Below are positions 1-6,527 of a stretch of 64,000 bases of DNA, piece by piece. The notes beneath the pieces were generated by a model, which saw only the letters and a list, made by a program, of their open reading frames with translations, was not told the DNA's origin and did not search any database. A program made the position numbers and the translations under genes. The DNA comes from a virus: positions 1 through 64,000 of the IMG/VR virus record IMGVR_UViG_3300036790_000049; one strand, written 5' to 3'. Numbering within the stretch: position 1 is the first letter of the stretch; every line of letters starts with the position of its first letter.

Positions 1-116
1 GTCGCGCGAGGCCCCAGCTTGGGGGTCCTATCCCACCCGTGGGCACTGCTTAGGATTGTTTTTCGAACACCAGGACGACTCGCGTATTGCGTACACCATA
101 CACAGAGAACAACCAG

Positions 117-145
117 TCGAACACCAGAACATCAATCAATACGAT
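117..145 (+). promoter_or_regulatory. Promoter-like element TCGAAC-N17-TACGAT
   Basis: A TCGAAC box is followed after 17 bases by TACGAT. The same box recurs at 63 (16 bases before TATTGC) and at 557 (17 bases before TAAAAT). The repeated box with near-fixed spacing suggests a family of promoters for the rightward operon. The -35 box is far from the TTGACA consensus, so the call is tentative. Confidence 0.35.
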
Positions 146-157
146 ACTGCTAGTTTC

Positions 158-184
158 GGTTCTGGAGGTTCCGTTGGTTCCGTG
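158..184 (+). repeat. 9-bp tandem repeat, three units, non-coding
   Basis: Three consecutive 9-base units (GGTTCTGGA, GGTTCCGTT, GGTTCCGTG) lie in the leader region. They belong to the genome-wide RGTTCCGGA family. Confidence 0.75.
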
Positions 185-556
185 ACCGGTCGCTACATCG
201 CATAACCTACCTAACTGGTAGACCACTACAAAGTGTGACTGCCAATGCAGCGCTGCAAAACGAGTCGTGCAGTTTCGTTTCCGAACAAATACGAAACGAC
301 TGGTTTCGTATTTGGCACTCCGACCGGTCGGCAGTCACACACGGCCATGATCATCGGTTGGCACTCCGACCGAGGTCAGCGAGCGTGCATACGTCCGAAC
401 ACGGCACATGGCTCTGTACGGCTGTGAGAGCAACGCTGCGGCGTCGTGGTGTCTTTTGGTACCTCACACATGCACCGTCGCCTGTTCGCTGTCATGCTGG
501 TCATAGCGGCTTTATCGAACACAATCGAACAAACACCAGAAGTTGATCAAGAGCGA

Positions 557-585
557 TCGAACAAAAGGTAATGAACTGGTAAAAT
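557..585 (+). promoter_or_regulatory. Promoter-like element TCGAAC-N17-TAAAAT
   Basis: TCGAAC at 557-562 is separated by 17 bases from TAAAAT at 580-585, the best -10-like box of the three copies in the leader. It lies about 310 bases before the first rightward gene and is the strongest candidate to drive it. Confidence 0.4.
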
Positions 586-898
586 GATCATGCTTAACGT
601 AATGTTTTGGCAAAGTCTTGGCAAAGTCATCGTCAAGTCGCTTCCCGAAAATCCCTGCAAGAGGGAGATTGAGAACGTGCACGGATGACAACCCGAAATC
701 GGGCAGGCGAACTTGGTCCGTCGCACTCGCAGCCGAACTCAACTCAACAGAGACCCCTACCTACTTCCGGCGCATGCGTGCGGGAAGCGGTCGCATGCGT
801 ACATCAATCAATGCCTCTGCGATCGTTGGCCCGCTGCGCTCAAAGCGGCGCATGCGCTCACTGCCAAATCGGCAGAGCACAAAATCACGGAGGTAGAA

Positions 899-1135
899 AT
901 GCAGCTTCATGAATTCGTTGACGACGGTTCCGATCCCGGTAATTGCGCGAAATGCCACTTCTTTCACGCCAACCCGGAATACAAAACCGAATACGCAAAG
1001 GCATACGCAAATCTTGTTGCGGCCAAATCCGCGTATGACGAAAATCCCAACGTCAAGAATAAGGAAACTCTGCGCCTAGCGGATTACGCGCTAGGCGAAG
1101 TTGAGGAGTATTTCGCTAGCGATAGCGATTTGTAG
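899..1135 (+). CDS. Small putative zinc-binding protein
   Basis: This 78-residue protein opens the rightward operon. The ATG follows the leader ATCACGGAGGTAGAA, a copy of the ribosome-binding leader used throughout this block. Residues about 16-22 carry a CAKCHFFH cluster (Cys-x2-Cys plus His) that could bind a metal with the upstream HEF segment. The rest is helical and charged. No family is recognised. The start is chosen because the long in-frame extension upstream lacks a ribosome-binding site and covers the palindromic leader. Confidence 0.7.
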   Translation: MQLHEFVDDGSDPGNCAKCHFFHANPEYKTEYAKAYANLVAAKSAYDENPNVKNKETLRLADYALGEVEEYFASDSDL

Positions 1136-1141
1136 AAAAAA

Positions 1142-1193
1142 GCGCGCGGCGTCTTGGACGTACGCAGCAAAGCAACCGCGCGCACAATGCCAA
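1142..1193 (+). terminator. Inter-gene hairpin
   Basis: An 8-bp stem GCGCGCGG/CCGCGCGC encloses about 36 bases between the first two rightward genes. The leader of the next gene begins at its 3' edge. There is no T run, so it may attenuate or stabilise RNA rather than stop transcription. Confidence 0.4.
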
Positions 1194-1224
1194 ATCGGCA
1201 GAACAAAAAAATCGGAGGTAGGAA

Positions 1225-1530
1225 ATGCAATACCCAATCGCACCAAGTCACGGAATTGGATGGCACGTGAATTCCGACCACATGATTTCACCGCCAAGTG
1301 ATATCGACGGATTCGATGTGTGCGTATTCATCGCGGACAATCCGGAAGAGAATTCCTCCGGATTCGCAGTCACTTTCGTTCCGGATGCACCCGAGCAATT
1401 CCACATATGGGGTTGCCGCTTGGATTCCGAAGAGTGTTGGACGGCAAGTCACGAAAGCCGATCCGCAACTTACCTCGCGGCAATCGTCGCGATCGCTTCC
1501 TACGTTTCGGAAGTCAAGGTGTCACGATGA
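1225..1530 (+). CDS. Hypothetical early protein, 101 residues
   Basis: The ATG follows the leader AATCGGAGGTAGGAA, and about 20 bases of upstream sequence (TGCCAAATCGGCAGA) repeat those ahead of the preceding gene. The protein is mixed alpha/beta with aromatic residues and two Cys near the middle (WGCRLDSEECW). No family is recognised. It overlaps the next gene by an ATGA-type junction, so the two are probably translationally coupled. Confidence 0.75.
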   Translation: MQYPIAPSHGIGWHVNSDHMISPPSDIDGFDVCVFIADNPEENSSGFAVTFVPDAPEQFHIWGCRLDSEECWTASHESRSATYLAAIVAIASYVSEVKVSR

Positions 1531-1904
1531 ATGCGGAGAACGACCAAGACAGAACGTGGCGCATGCGGAACGAGCAAGCGGAACGCGTTTCCGCCGTCTC
1601 TGCGAAATACGGTCTCTATGGATTGCCGGAAGTCGTGAACGGGAAACCGGTCATAGCGGCAATTCGCCTGCCCGACAGAGAAGGATTGATAAAAGGGCAG
1701 CACGTAGTTATCTGCCGGGAAGTGCAGAGCGTTCCGCGAGTCGATACGGACTGCGGGGCCAATCACGCATACATCGTGTGGTACGTGTGGCCGAACACGA
1801 ATCCCGAGCTATCCGCAGAATGGATAGCTCACCAAGGGAATTACGACATGACGCTTGACCGTGCGCTTGATGAGTTCAAGCGGCGCTGTTTCGTAGACAG
1901 CTAG
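1527..1904 (+). CDS. Hypothetical early protein, 125 residues
   Basis: The ATG at 1527 overlaps the stop of the preceding gene (ATGA), which fixes the start and implies coupled translation. The sequence is a soluble, likely cytoplasmic protein with a short charged N-terminal helix, a beta-rich centre (VIAAIRLPDREGL) and a C-terminal helix (DRALDEFKRR). I do not recognise a family. Confidence 0.75.
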   Translation: MNAENDQDRTWRMRNEQAERVSAVSAKYGLYGLPEVVNGKPVIAAIRLPDREGLIKGQHVVICREVQSVPRVDTDCGANHAYIVWYVWPNTNPELSAEWIAHQGNYDMTLDRALDEFKRRCFVDS

Positions 1905-1919
1905 ACGGATAGGTAGCGT

Positions 1920-1968
1920 CGAATTCCGGAACTGCCGGAACTTACAGAATCTGGTGTTTCGGAATTCG
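1920..1968 (+). repeat. 9-bp repeats inside a hairpin loop
   Basis: GGAAC units at 1928 and 1937, with a degenerate one at 1946, are spaced by 9 bases. They sit in the loop of a 9-bp hairpin, CGAATTCCG (1920-1928) with CGGAATTCG (1960-1968), just after the preceding gene's stop. Confidence 0.6.
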
Positions 1969-2019
1969 GCGCGGTTTACCCGTCGGGTAGCCAAGATCAA
2001 CAATCGGAGGTTAGGGAAA

Positions 2020-2205
2020 ATGCCAAGATCCAACAACCGCGCGCCTCACAACGTCCGCACGACGCGGAAGCACTCCACGTATGAGCGCACACAGCTTGCA
2101 CGGGCAAAGACCGTCAGCGAAGCTCTCAAGGCTGCGCTCGAACGGCCGACGATGTTCATTGACGAGCCGGACATGATTTTCGGCATGACCAAGACCGGCT
2201 CGTAA
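2020..2205 (+). CDS. Small protein carrying a copied Walker B segment
   Basis: This 61-residue protein starts after the leader AATCGGAGGTTAGGGAAA. Its N-terminal half is basic. Its last 20 residues (LERPTMFIDEPDMIF core) match the Walker B region of the ATPase encoded at 3559-4938 (LEQPTMFIDETDTIF). At the DNA level 2134-2185 and 4042-4093 agree at 48 of 52 bases, so this is a recent partial duplication. It lacks a P-loop and cannot hydrolyse ATP alone. It could be a gene remnant, a recombination scar or an inhibitor of the full ATPase; the sequence does not decide. Confidence 0.65.
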   Translation: MPRSNNRAPHNVRTTRKHSTYERTQLARAKTVSEALKAALERPTMFIDEPDMIFGMTKTGS

Positions 2206-2363
2206 TGGGACCGTTCTGCTCATGCACCCCGAAACGGCTTTGCGACGCGTGCAAGCAACGCGGTTACAAGAATTCGCTTGCCGGGTATGCGGAACGCATT
2301 TATCCGCAGCAGGTGACCGAAGCGGAAATACAGGAATACGAGAAGAGAATGGCAAATGTCTAA
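2205..2363 (+). CDS. 52-residue putative zinc-finger protein
   Basis: The ATG shares its A with the TAA of the preceding gene. The product begins MGPFCSCTPKRLCDACKQRG: four Cys in a Cys-x-Cys-x5-Cys-x2-Cys arrangement at residues 5-16, followed by a charged helix (TEAEIQEYEKR). Such mini zinc proteins are common among phage early genes and often bind nucleic acid or a host protein, but no target can be named. It overlaps the next small gene by 8 bases. Confidence 0.6.
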   Translation: MGPFCSCTPKRLCDACKQRGYKNSLAGYAERIYPQQVTEAEIQEYEKRMANV

Positions 2364-2460
2364 GCAGCAAAAGCAGCAAAAGCGTTGGCAGGTGCGTTGG
2401 GTCGCAATAGCGATCGCAACGCTCATAACGATCATCGCGACCGCTCGCTACGGAGGATAG
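2356..2460 (+). CDS. 34-residue membrane microprotein
   Basis: The frame begins MSKQQKQQKRWQVRW and continues with one hydrophobic segment of about 15 residues (VAIAIATLITIIATA) before a short polar tail. The positive N-terminus and single span predict a small inner-membrane peptide. It overlaps the preceding gene by 8 bases and its own end carries the GGAGG of the next gene, so it is embedded in tight translational coupling. Its size, charge and span resemble small phage membrane effectors or type I toxin-like peptides, but no function is shown. Confidence 0.55.
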   Translation: MSKQQKQQKRWQVRWVAIAIATLITIIATARYGG

Positions 2461-2718
2461 ATGAATCGCAAGATGACAAAGGGAATCGCGCATTACATCC
2501 GCGATCGGCGGATGTGCACGCGGAACAATGCGCTTCGCGAGACAGAGCGATTCGCGGTAATGCTCGCAGATCGTTTCAAGCAGGAGAACCGGTATTTCGA
2601 TACAGACCGGTTCTATTCGGAATGCGGAATTCCGCAGGACACGATTAACGAGCTAGCGCACGAGTTCTATTCCCGGGGTTATTTCGATCCCAAGGAAGAT
2701 TGGCAGTCACTCATCTAG
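2461..2718 (+). CDS. Hypothetical helical protein, 85 residues
   Basis: The ATG directly abuts the preceding stop, and GGAGG within the preceding gene provides the ribosome-binding site. The protein is mostly helical, with basic N-terminal residues and the segment FYSECGIPQDTINELAHEFY that resembles a small helix-turn-helix. A DNA-binding role is possible but unproven. A strong hairpin follows 15 bases after the stop. Confidence 0.7.
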   Translation: MNRKMTKGIAHYIRDRRMCTRNNALRETERFAVMLADRFKQENRYFDTDRFYSECGIPQDTINELAHEFYSRGYFDPKEDWQSLI

Positions 2719-2733
2719 GGAAACGGCACAACT

Positions 2734-2769
2734 GTGAGCGTCCGTGAAAATGAATTCACGGACGTTCAC
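2734..2769 (+). terminator. Rho-independent-like hairpin
   Basis: A 15-bp stem with one G-T pair (734-748 with 755-769) and a six-base loop follows the preceding gene. The stem sequence is GTGAGCGTCCGTGAA. No T run follows, but stem strength and position fit a terminator or processing site. Confidence 0.6.
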
Positions 2770-2824
2770 GGAGGATTCCGTTTCAATGATCGATTCGGAG
2801 ACTCACAATCGGAGGTAGGGAAAA

Positions 2825-3232
2825 ATGAAGGCAAGAAAACTGACGCTCGCGGAATTCACGAGCGCAGTCATTACCGTGAGCGAAGCTCGCTATTCGGGAA
2901 ACGTCATCGTTCACCCTGACAGCCACGACACAACGGGCGGCAATTCGGCCGTCCGTTTGGCGGTTACCGACTCGCACGGTTCCGGCAGTCGCACGAGTGC
3001 GAGTTACCGTCACGGGCCTTATGCGTGTTGGCACGCACACCGCGACGTTTACCGCGAGGTATTCCGGCGATTCCCGGACGCGGTATTCACGGGCGGCCGG
3101 TATTGGAAGGTCACCTACGATGCCGCGACTTTCGAGAACGTGTTTCCCGAAACCCGTTACAAGAACATCGGCAGCGAAGTTTTCCACGTGATAATGCCGG
3201 AACTCTGCGAGTGTTTCGATTCGGAGATTTAA
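2825..3232 (+). CDS. Hypothetical early protein, 135 residues
   Basis: The ATG follows the leader ACAATCGGAGGTAGGGAAAA. The protein has a Ser/Thr/His-rich middle and a C-terminal alpha/beta half with RYWKVTYDAATFENVFPET. No domain is recognised. The next gene starts immediately after its TAA, indicating co-translation. Confidence 0.75.
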   Translation: MKARKLTLAEFTSAVITVSEARYSGNVIVHPDSHDTTGGNSAVRLAVTDSHGSGSRTSASYRHGPYACWHAHRDVYREVFRRFPDAVFTGGRYWKVTYDAATFENVFPETRYKNIGSEVFHVIMPELCECFDSEI

Positions 3233-3466
3233 ATGACCGATATTACGCAGTGTTCGTGCGGAATTCCCAACAGTGCCAATTGGCACACGCACGTGATACT
3301 CACCCGAATGGGCGAAACGACGTATTCCGATATCTACACGTGCGACGATCATTTCCCCGGATATCCCGACGGGTCAATGAGCATGCCGGAATTGCTTGGC
3401 ATGTTCCAATTCGACAATCCGGGAATGTGGTATGTGCTCGAATTCGAGAGCACACATTTGCGGTAG
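3233..3466 (+). CDS. Hypothetical small protein, 77 residues
   Basis: The gene begins directly after the preceding stop (TAAATG), with GGAG 8 bases upstream. The N-terminus has a CSCG pair and WHTH, and a third Cys lies at CDDHF, so a metal site built from Cys and His is possible. The remainder is acidic and aromatic. A terminator hairpin follows within ten bases of the stop. Confidence 0.7.
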   Translation: MTDITQCSCGIPNSANWHTHVILTRMGETTYSDIYTCDDHFPGYPDGSMSMPELLGMFQFDNPGMWYVLEFESTHLR

Positions 3467-3475
3467 CCTGAAAAT

Positions 3476-3506
3476 GAGCGCCAATCACTCACCACAATTG
3501 GCGCTC
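3476..3506 (+). terminator. Rho-independent terminator
   Basis: GAGCGCCAAT (3476-3485) pairs with ATTGGCGCTC (3497-3506) around an 11-base loop and is followed by GTTT. It ends the small-gene group before the ATPase. A weaker CCTAGC/GCTAGG hairpin follows at about 3511-3533. Confidence 0.75.
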
Positions 3507-3558
3507 GTTTCCTAGCTATGGGCAATTGCTAGGACCCAACACAACGGAGGTAGGGAAC

Positions 3559-4938
3559 ATGACGAGCACCACAACTACAGGCACCAAGCCACGCGCGGCT
3601 GTGACGTCCCCTAGGACGTCCAAGACCACATCCCCTAACACGGGTAAGGGTCGGGCCGCGAGCACGCGGCAGCGTGGACCTGACAGCCGTACGGAAGCAG
3701 GCAAGCCAACTGCGGCCAAGACTGCCAAGACAGCCGAGACAGCCGAGCCGGTCGAGAAGGCAAACGCCAACTCAGATAACTTCGGCGCGACGGTTCTAGA
3801 CGAGACACTCGCATTCCTTGAGCGTTTCGTGCTTTTCCCGTCAAAGGAAAGTGCAGTGATCGCCGCTATATGGTGTGCGCTTTCTCACGGTCTCGCGGCG
3901 TCAACGATTGCGCCACGGCTTTATGCGCAGTCCGGCGAACCGGGATCGGGTAAGACTCACCTGCTCGAAATGCTGTCACTTCTCTGCGCGAATTCGCGCT
4001 TGGAACTAGACCCGACCGGCCCGACCGTTGCAACGGTGATCGCGCTCGAACAGCCAACGATGTTCATTGACGAGACGGACACGATTTTCGGCAAGTCGGG
4101 AAGCAACGCCGCGAAAGTGCAGCTTCGGTCGATTCTCAATTCCGGCTACAAGCGCGGCGCAATGCTTACCCGGAAGTCGGGTAAGTCGTACGAGTCGATT
4201 CCGGTATTCGCGATGATCGCCTTTGGCGGTCTTGGGCAGTTGCCGGATACGCTCATGTCCCGTTCATTTGTCATCCGCATGCGGAAGCGCCGCGAAACCG
4301 ACCGGAAGATAGATGCTTTCCGGCCGCGCATGCATGAGGCGATCGGGAAAGCGACCGGTGCGGCACTCGGAGAATGGATCAAGACGCAGCTTGTTGTCTT
4401 GGTCAACGCGTGGCCCGATATTCCCGAAGGGATCACCAACCGCGCGGAAGAGATCGCAATGCCGATGCTCGCTATTGCCGATGCGGCAGGCGGTCATTGG
4501 CCGGCCGATGCACGCGCGGCAGTCCGGAAGCTCTTGCTTGACGAGCAGGACGTTGCCGGGCCGACTCCGGTAGAGACATTGCTCGCGGACATCCGCGCAA
4601 TGTGGCCCGAAGATGGGCGCACGCGGCTTAGCACGCAGGAACTCACGTTCCTGCTGTTCCAAGTCGAGTCATCGCCGTGGCGCATGATCTGGGACCCCGT
4701 GAGCGCGTCTCGCGAGCTTTCCAACCTGCTAGCCGGAAAGCACATCGCGCCGCGAAAGGTCGATCTCGGTGGAGGCAAGAAATTGCAGGGATACCGCAAG
4801 GAAGACTTCGCTCTTGCTTGGGCATCAATGGATGCGAAAGCGGAAGCCGATAGTTCCGGAGGTTCCGGCAGTTCCGAGCAAAACGAAGATGGGTCGTACA
4901 CAACGGAGCCGGACATCATGCCGGACGATGACGAGTAA
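3559..4938 (+). CDS. DUF3631-type P-loop ATPase
   Basis: This 459-residue protein starts after the leader CAACGGAGGTAGGGAAC. Residues 1-75 are a low-complexity Thr/Ala/Lys tail. A Walker A motif GEPGSGKT sits at about 126-133 and a Walker B motif MFIDETD at about 168-174, followed by a sensor-like stretch (AFGGLGQLPDTLMSRSFVI). The C-terminal half matches the DUF3631 pattern seen in helicase-like ATPases of actinobacterial plasmids and phages. It probably remodels nucleic acid early in infection. The last residues include an SSGGSGSS linker encoded by the 9-bp repeat. It overlaps nothing and has its own leader and downstream hairpin. Confidence 0.85.
   Translation: MTSTTTTGTKPRAAVTSPRTSKTTSPNTGKGRAASTRQRGPDSRTEAGKPTAAKTAKTAETAEPVEKANANSDNFGATVLDETLAFLERFVLFPSKESAVIAAIWCALSHGLAASTIAPRLYAQSGEPGSGKTHLLEMLSLLCANSRLELDPTGPTVATVIALEQPTMFIDETDTIFGKSGSNAAKVQLRSILNSGYKRGAMLTRKSGKSYESIPVFAMIAFGGLGQLPDTLMSRSFVIRMRKRRETDRKIDAFRPRMHEAIGKATGAALGEWIKTQLVVLVNAWPDIPEGITNRAEEIAMPMLAIADAAGGHWPADARAAVRKLLLDEQDVAGPTPVETLLADIRAMWPEDGRTRLSTQELTFLLFQVESSPWRMIWDPVSASRELSNLLAGKHIAPRKVDLGGGKKLQGYRKEDFALAWASMDAKAEADSSGGSGSSEQNEDGSYTTEPDIMPDDDE
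4852..4878 (+). repeat. 9-bp tandem repeat in the ATPase 3' end
   Basis: AGTTCCGGA, GGTTCCGGC and AGTTCCGAG run head to tail. They are translated as SSGGSGSS near the C-terminus, 90 bases before a strong hairpin. Confidence 0.8.
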
Positions 4939-4969
4939 CAGCGGCAGCACCTAGGCAACCGTCAAGCCT

Positions 4970-5014
4970 AGCCGCGTACGTCTCTCACCAAGCCTGTGAG
5001 AGACGTACACGGCT
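4970..5014 (+). terminator. Long intergenic hairpin
   Basis: GTACGTCTCTCAC (4976-4988) pairs perfectly with GTGAGAGACGTAC (4996-5008) around a seven-base loop. One mismatch later AGCCG pairs with CGGCT. It lies between the ATPase gene and the next leader and should strongly terminate or stabilise RNA. Confidence 0.65.
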
Positions 5015-5066
5015 AAGTGTGACGGAACCAACCGCACACGAAACCGATCAACCGGAGGTAGGGGAA

Positions 5067-5522
5067 ATGACGGCACGTCAAATGATCGCCAACTGGATTG
5101 TGTGGACTTCCGCAGCGCTGACCGTGATCGCGGTTGCTTTCGCTTGCGGCTACCTCGCACACAAGTGCCCGCGCAGCGATGAGAGCAACGCTAACAAGAT
5201 CGTTGCGGCAAGCCACACAACCACCCGGACGAACCTCTGTTCGTGCGCTAGGCGCAAGCTCGGCGCGCTCGCGGCGGTCGCTGTCGAAACCGGGCTAGGC
5301 ACTGTGAGCGCAAGCGGCGATCTGTCGCTGAACGATCACGCACACATCGCGGTGCTGCCGGACGGCAACCCGCACGTGTGGGCGAGGCAGTTGCGCAGAG
5401 GTCACCTCACAGAGCTAGCCCGTGCTGCGGCAGCGATTCACAACCGGGCAAGTGATCATGACTTTGCCCAAGCACTGTACGCAACGGGCATGGCGCTAGC
5501 TCGCGGCAACTGCCGCGCGTAA
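5067..5522 (+). CDS. Membrane-anchored hypothetical protein
   Basis: This 151-residue protein begins after ACCGGAGGTAGGGGAA. Residues about 6-31 form one transmembrane segment (NWIVWTSAALTVIAVAFACG), followed by a soluble, Ala-rich helical domain with several Cys (CPRS, LCSCARR). The topology is either N-in with an external domain or an uncleaved signal anchor. No family is recognised. It is the last rightward gene before the gene-free zone. Confidence 0.7.
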   Translation: MTARQMIANWIVWTSAALTVIAVAFACGYLAHKCPRSDESNANKIVAASHTTTRTNLCSCARRKLGALAAVAVETGLGTVSASGDLSLNDHAHIAVLPDGNPHVWARQLRRGHLTELARAAAAIHNRASDHDFAQALYATGMALARGNCRA

Positions 5523-5842
5523 ACGGAACGGGCAGTTTCTATATCCCGACTGGTGACGGTGCGTGACCAAGGCGCGCGAGCGCTCTGGTCACAATCCGTG
5601 AACAGCCGGTATACCAGACCGGGTAGGTAGGGAATCCGCGAGACCAGAGTCGATACTTCCGACCGGATCAGTAGGAAATGGGAATGTCCAGTATGTCCGT
5701 TTCGTCCGGTTTGTCGGTTTTGCCCCGGTTCGTCCCAGCCCCCGACCCAGCCCAGCCCGGCCCCAGCCCGGCCGTTTAAGACAATAGGCCAGAAGCCAGC
5801 GCTAGCGCTAGCCAACCCGAGCTATCTTAGCCCAAGCCCGAG

Positions 5843-6006
5843 CCATAGTCTATGATCCCACTCATCGTCTATAACCTGGATCATCGGCTATATCCTGAAT
5901 CATCGGCTATGACTTGGGTCAATACAGAGCCTCATCGGCTATACAGAGTCTCATCGGCTATAGCCCTAATAGAGTCTCATCGGCTATGACTTGGCTCATC
6001 GGCTAT
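5843..6006. repeat. Iteron array, unit TCATCGGCTAT
   Basis: Exact TCATCGGCTAT copies start at 5881, 5900, 5932, 5951, 5977 and 5996, a one-mismatch copy at 5862 (TCATCGTCTAT) and a degenerate one at 5843. Start-to-start spacings are 19, 19, 19, 32, 19, 26 and 19. Repeated same-strand sites at fixed phase are the hallmark of iterons bound by an initiator or repressor. The array lies in a gene-free zone. Confidence 0.85.
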
Positions 6007-6020
6007 AATCTGGGCTCCGT

Positions 6021-6062
6021 AAGCGCTAAGCGCTAGCGCTAGCGCTTATGTGAGACCCAGTT
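6021..6062. repeat. AGCGCT palindrome array with direct repeat arm
   Basis: AAGCGCTAAGCGCTAGCGCT continues as a self-complementary array up to 6047. The following ATGTGAGACCCAGTT recurs at 6133-6147 after another CGCTAGCGCT. A shorter AGCGCTAGCGCTAGC lies at 5798-5812, on the other side of the iterons. The arrangement flanks the iteron array on both sides. Confidence 0.7.
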
Positions 6063-6186
6063 CAGTAGGACCCCAGGGCAATCGAAACAAGACCCCCTGA
6101 AAAAGCATGCTTACCAGTATAACGCTAGCGCTATGTGAGACCCAGTTTGAGCATATCTAAGATTGCTTCGGTAAACACAAACAGAA

Positions 6187-6207
6187 CCAGGAGGGTTACC
6201 CTCCGGT
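6187..6207 (-). terminator. Terminator of the leftward operon
   Basis: On the minus strand ACCGGAGGGTAACCCTCCTGGT forms a six-bp stem (extended past a bulge) containing the TAA of the last leftward gene. It is followed by TCTGTTTGTGTTT. The T-rich tail marks a Rho-independent terminator. Confidence 0.75.
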
Positions 6208-6396
6208 ATCAGGTGGCGGCGTTGCACCGCGATTGCGCATGAGCCGGTCACCGACCCACTCACCGCGCACGAGCCCGTGCACCGCACCGCAGCAGGTACA
6301 GGTGATCCATCCGCAGTGTGGTGAGTTGCAATGTATATCCAGAGCCTTCTCGCCGCAGCGGAAGCACTCCACAGGAGCCGCGTTCCGTATGTCCAC
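6196..6396 (-). CDS. Small zinc-ribbon protein
   Basis: The product has Cys pairs ECFRCG, HCNSPHCG and CTCCG, enough for one or two treble-clef zinc sites, then a basic tail. The GTG at 6396 is preceded by GGGAGG. The frame stays open to a GTG at 6504, but that extension would translate a hairpin and a 9-bp repeat, so the shorter start is preferred. It is the last leftward gene before the terminator. Function is unknown; such ribbons usually bind nucleic acid or protein. Confidence 0.55.
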   Translation of the reverse strand: MDIRNAAPVECFRCGEKALDIHCNSPHCGWITCTCCGAVHGLVRGEWVGDRLMRNRGATPPPDTGG

Positions 6397-6421
6397 GCAA
6401 GAATCATCCTCCCACCAGGCA

Positions 6422-6448
6422 GGTTCCGCAAGTTCCGTTAGTTCCGGG
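6422..6448 (+). repeat. 9-bp tandem repeat beside a hairpin
   Basis: GGTTCCGCA, AGTTCCGTT and AGTTCCGGG lie between the preceding gene's hairpin (6457-6487) and the GTG of the zinc-ribbon gene. Confidence 0.75.
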
Positions 6449-6456
6449 CATAGCGA

Positions 6457-6487
6457 GAGCCCTGCACTCCCCAAGAATGCAGGGCTC
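6457..6487 (-). terminator. Hairpin after the 114-residue virion-type gene
   Basis: GAGCCCTGCA (6457-6466) pairs with TGCAGGGCTC (6478-6487) around an 11-base loop, 40 bases after the stop of the upstream leftward gene. Confidence 0.65.
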
Positions 6488-6527
6488 GCACCAGGCAACG
6501 CCACGGTTGCCGTAGGGATCGGCTCGG

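Larger units (their letters stand above)
1..898. other. Leader region without a convincing gene
   Basis: I see no supported gene in these 900 bases; the overlapping reading frames look unlike proteins and lack the leader seen before the neighbouring genes. The region holds two small GC hairpins near 11-44, several TCGAACA motifs (63, 117, 515, 524, 557), a 15-bp direct repeat (312-326 and 358-372), a tandem 11-bp duplication TTGGCAAAGTC (607-628), and two CGCATGCG palindromes near 771 and 793. It probably carries the promoters and an untranslated leader for the rightward operon. That role is inference. Confidence 0.6.
5523..6195. other. Gene-free zone between converging operons
   Basis: Neither strand has a convincing gene. 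In order it holds a GTGACCA/TGGTCAC hairpin at 5563-5592 that may end the rightward operon, a pyrimidine-biased tract and the repeated word CAGCCCGGCC (about 5689-5775), an AGCGCTAGCGCTAGC palindrome (5798-5812), iterons (5843-6006), a larger AGCGCT array (6021-6046), a 15-base direct repeat ATGTGAGACCCAGTT (6048-6062 and 6133-6147) and the leftward terminator. The composition suits a cis-acting locus such as a replication origin. Confidence 0.65.

Noticed and set aside
235-742. Reading frames in the leader on both strands
   Set aside because: They overlap repeats and promoter-like boxes, lack the leader seen before all neighbours, and look compositionally random.
3511-3533. Attachment-site-like palindrome CCTAGC/GCTAGG
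   Set aside because: No integrase is seen in the window and it is best read as part of the terminator region.
5456-5815. Leftward 119-residue frame under the gene-free zone
   Set aside because: It reads through pyrimidine-rich repeats and antisense to the last rightward gene, with no ribosome-binding site.
5843-6006. CRISPR-like array
   Set aside because: Units are 11 bases with 8-21 base gaps and no spacer-length sequence; the layout is that of iterons.
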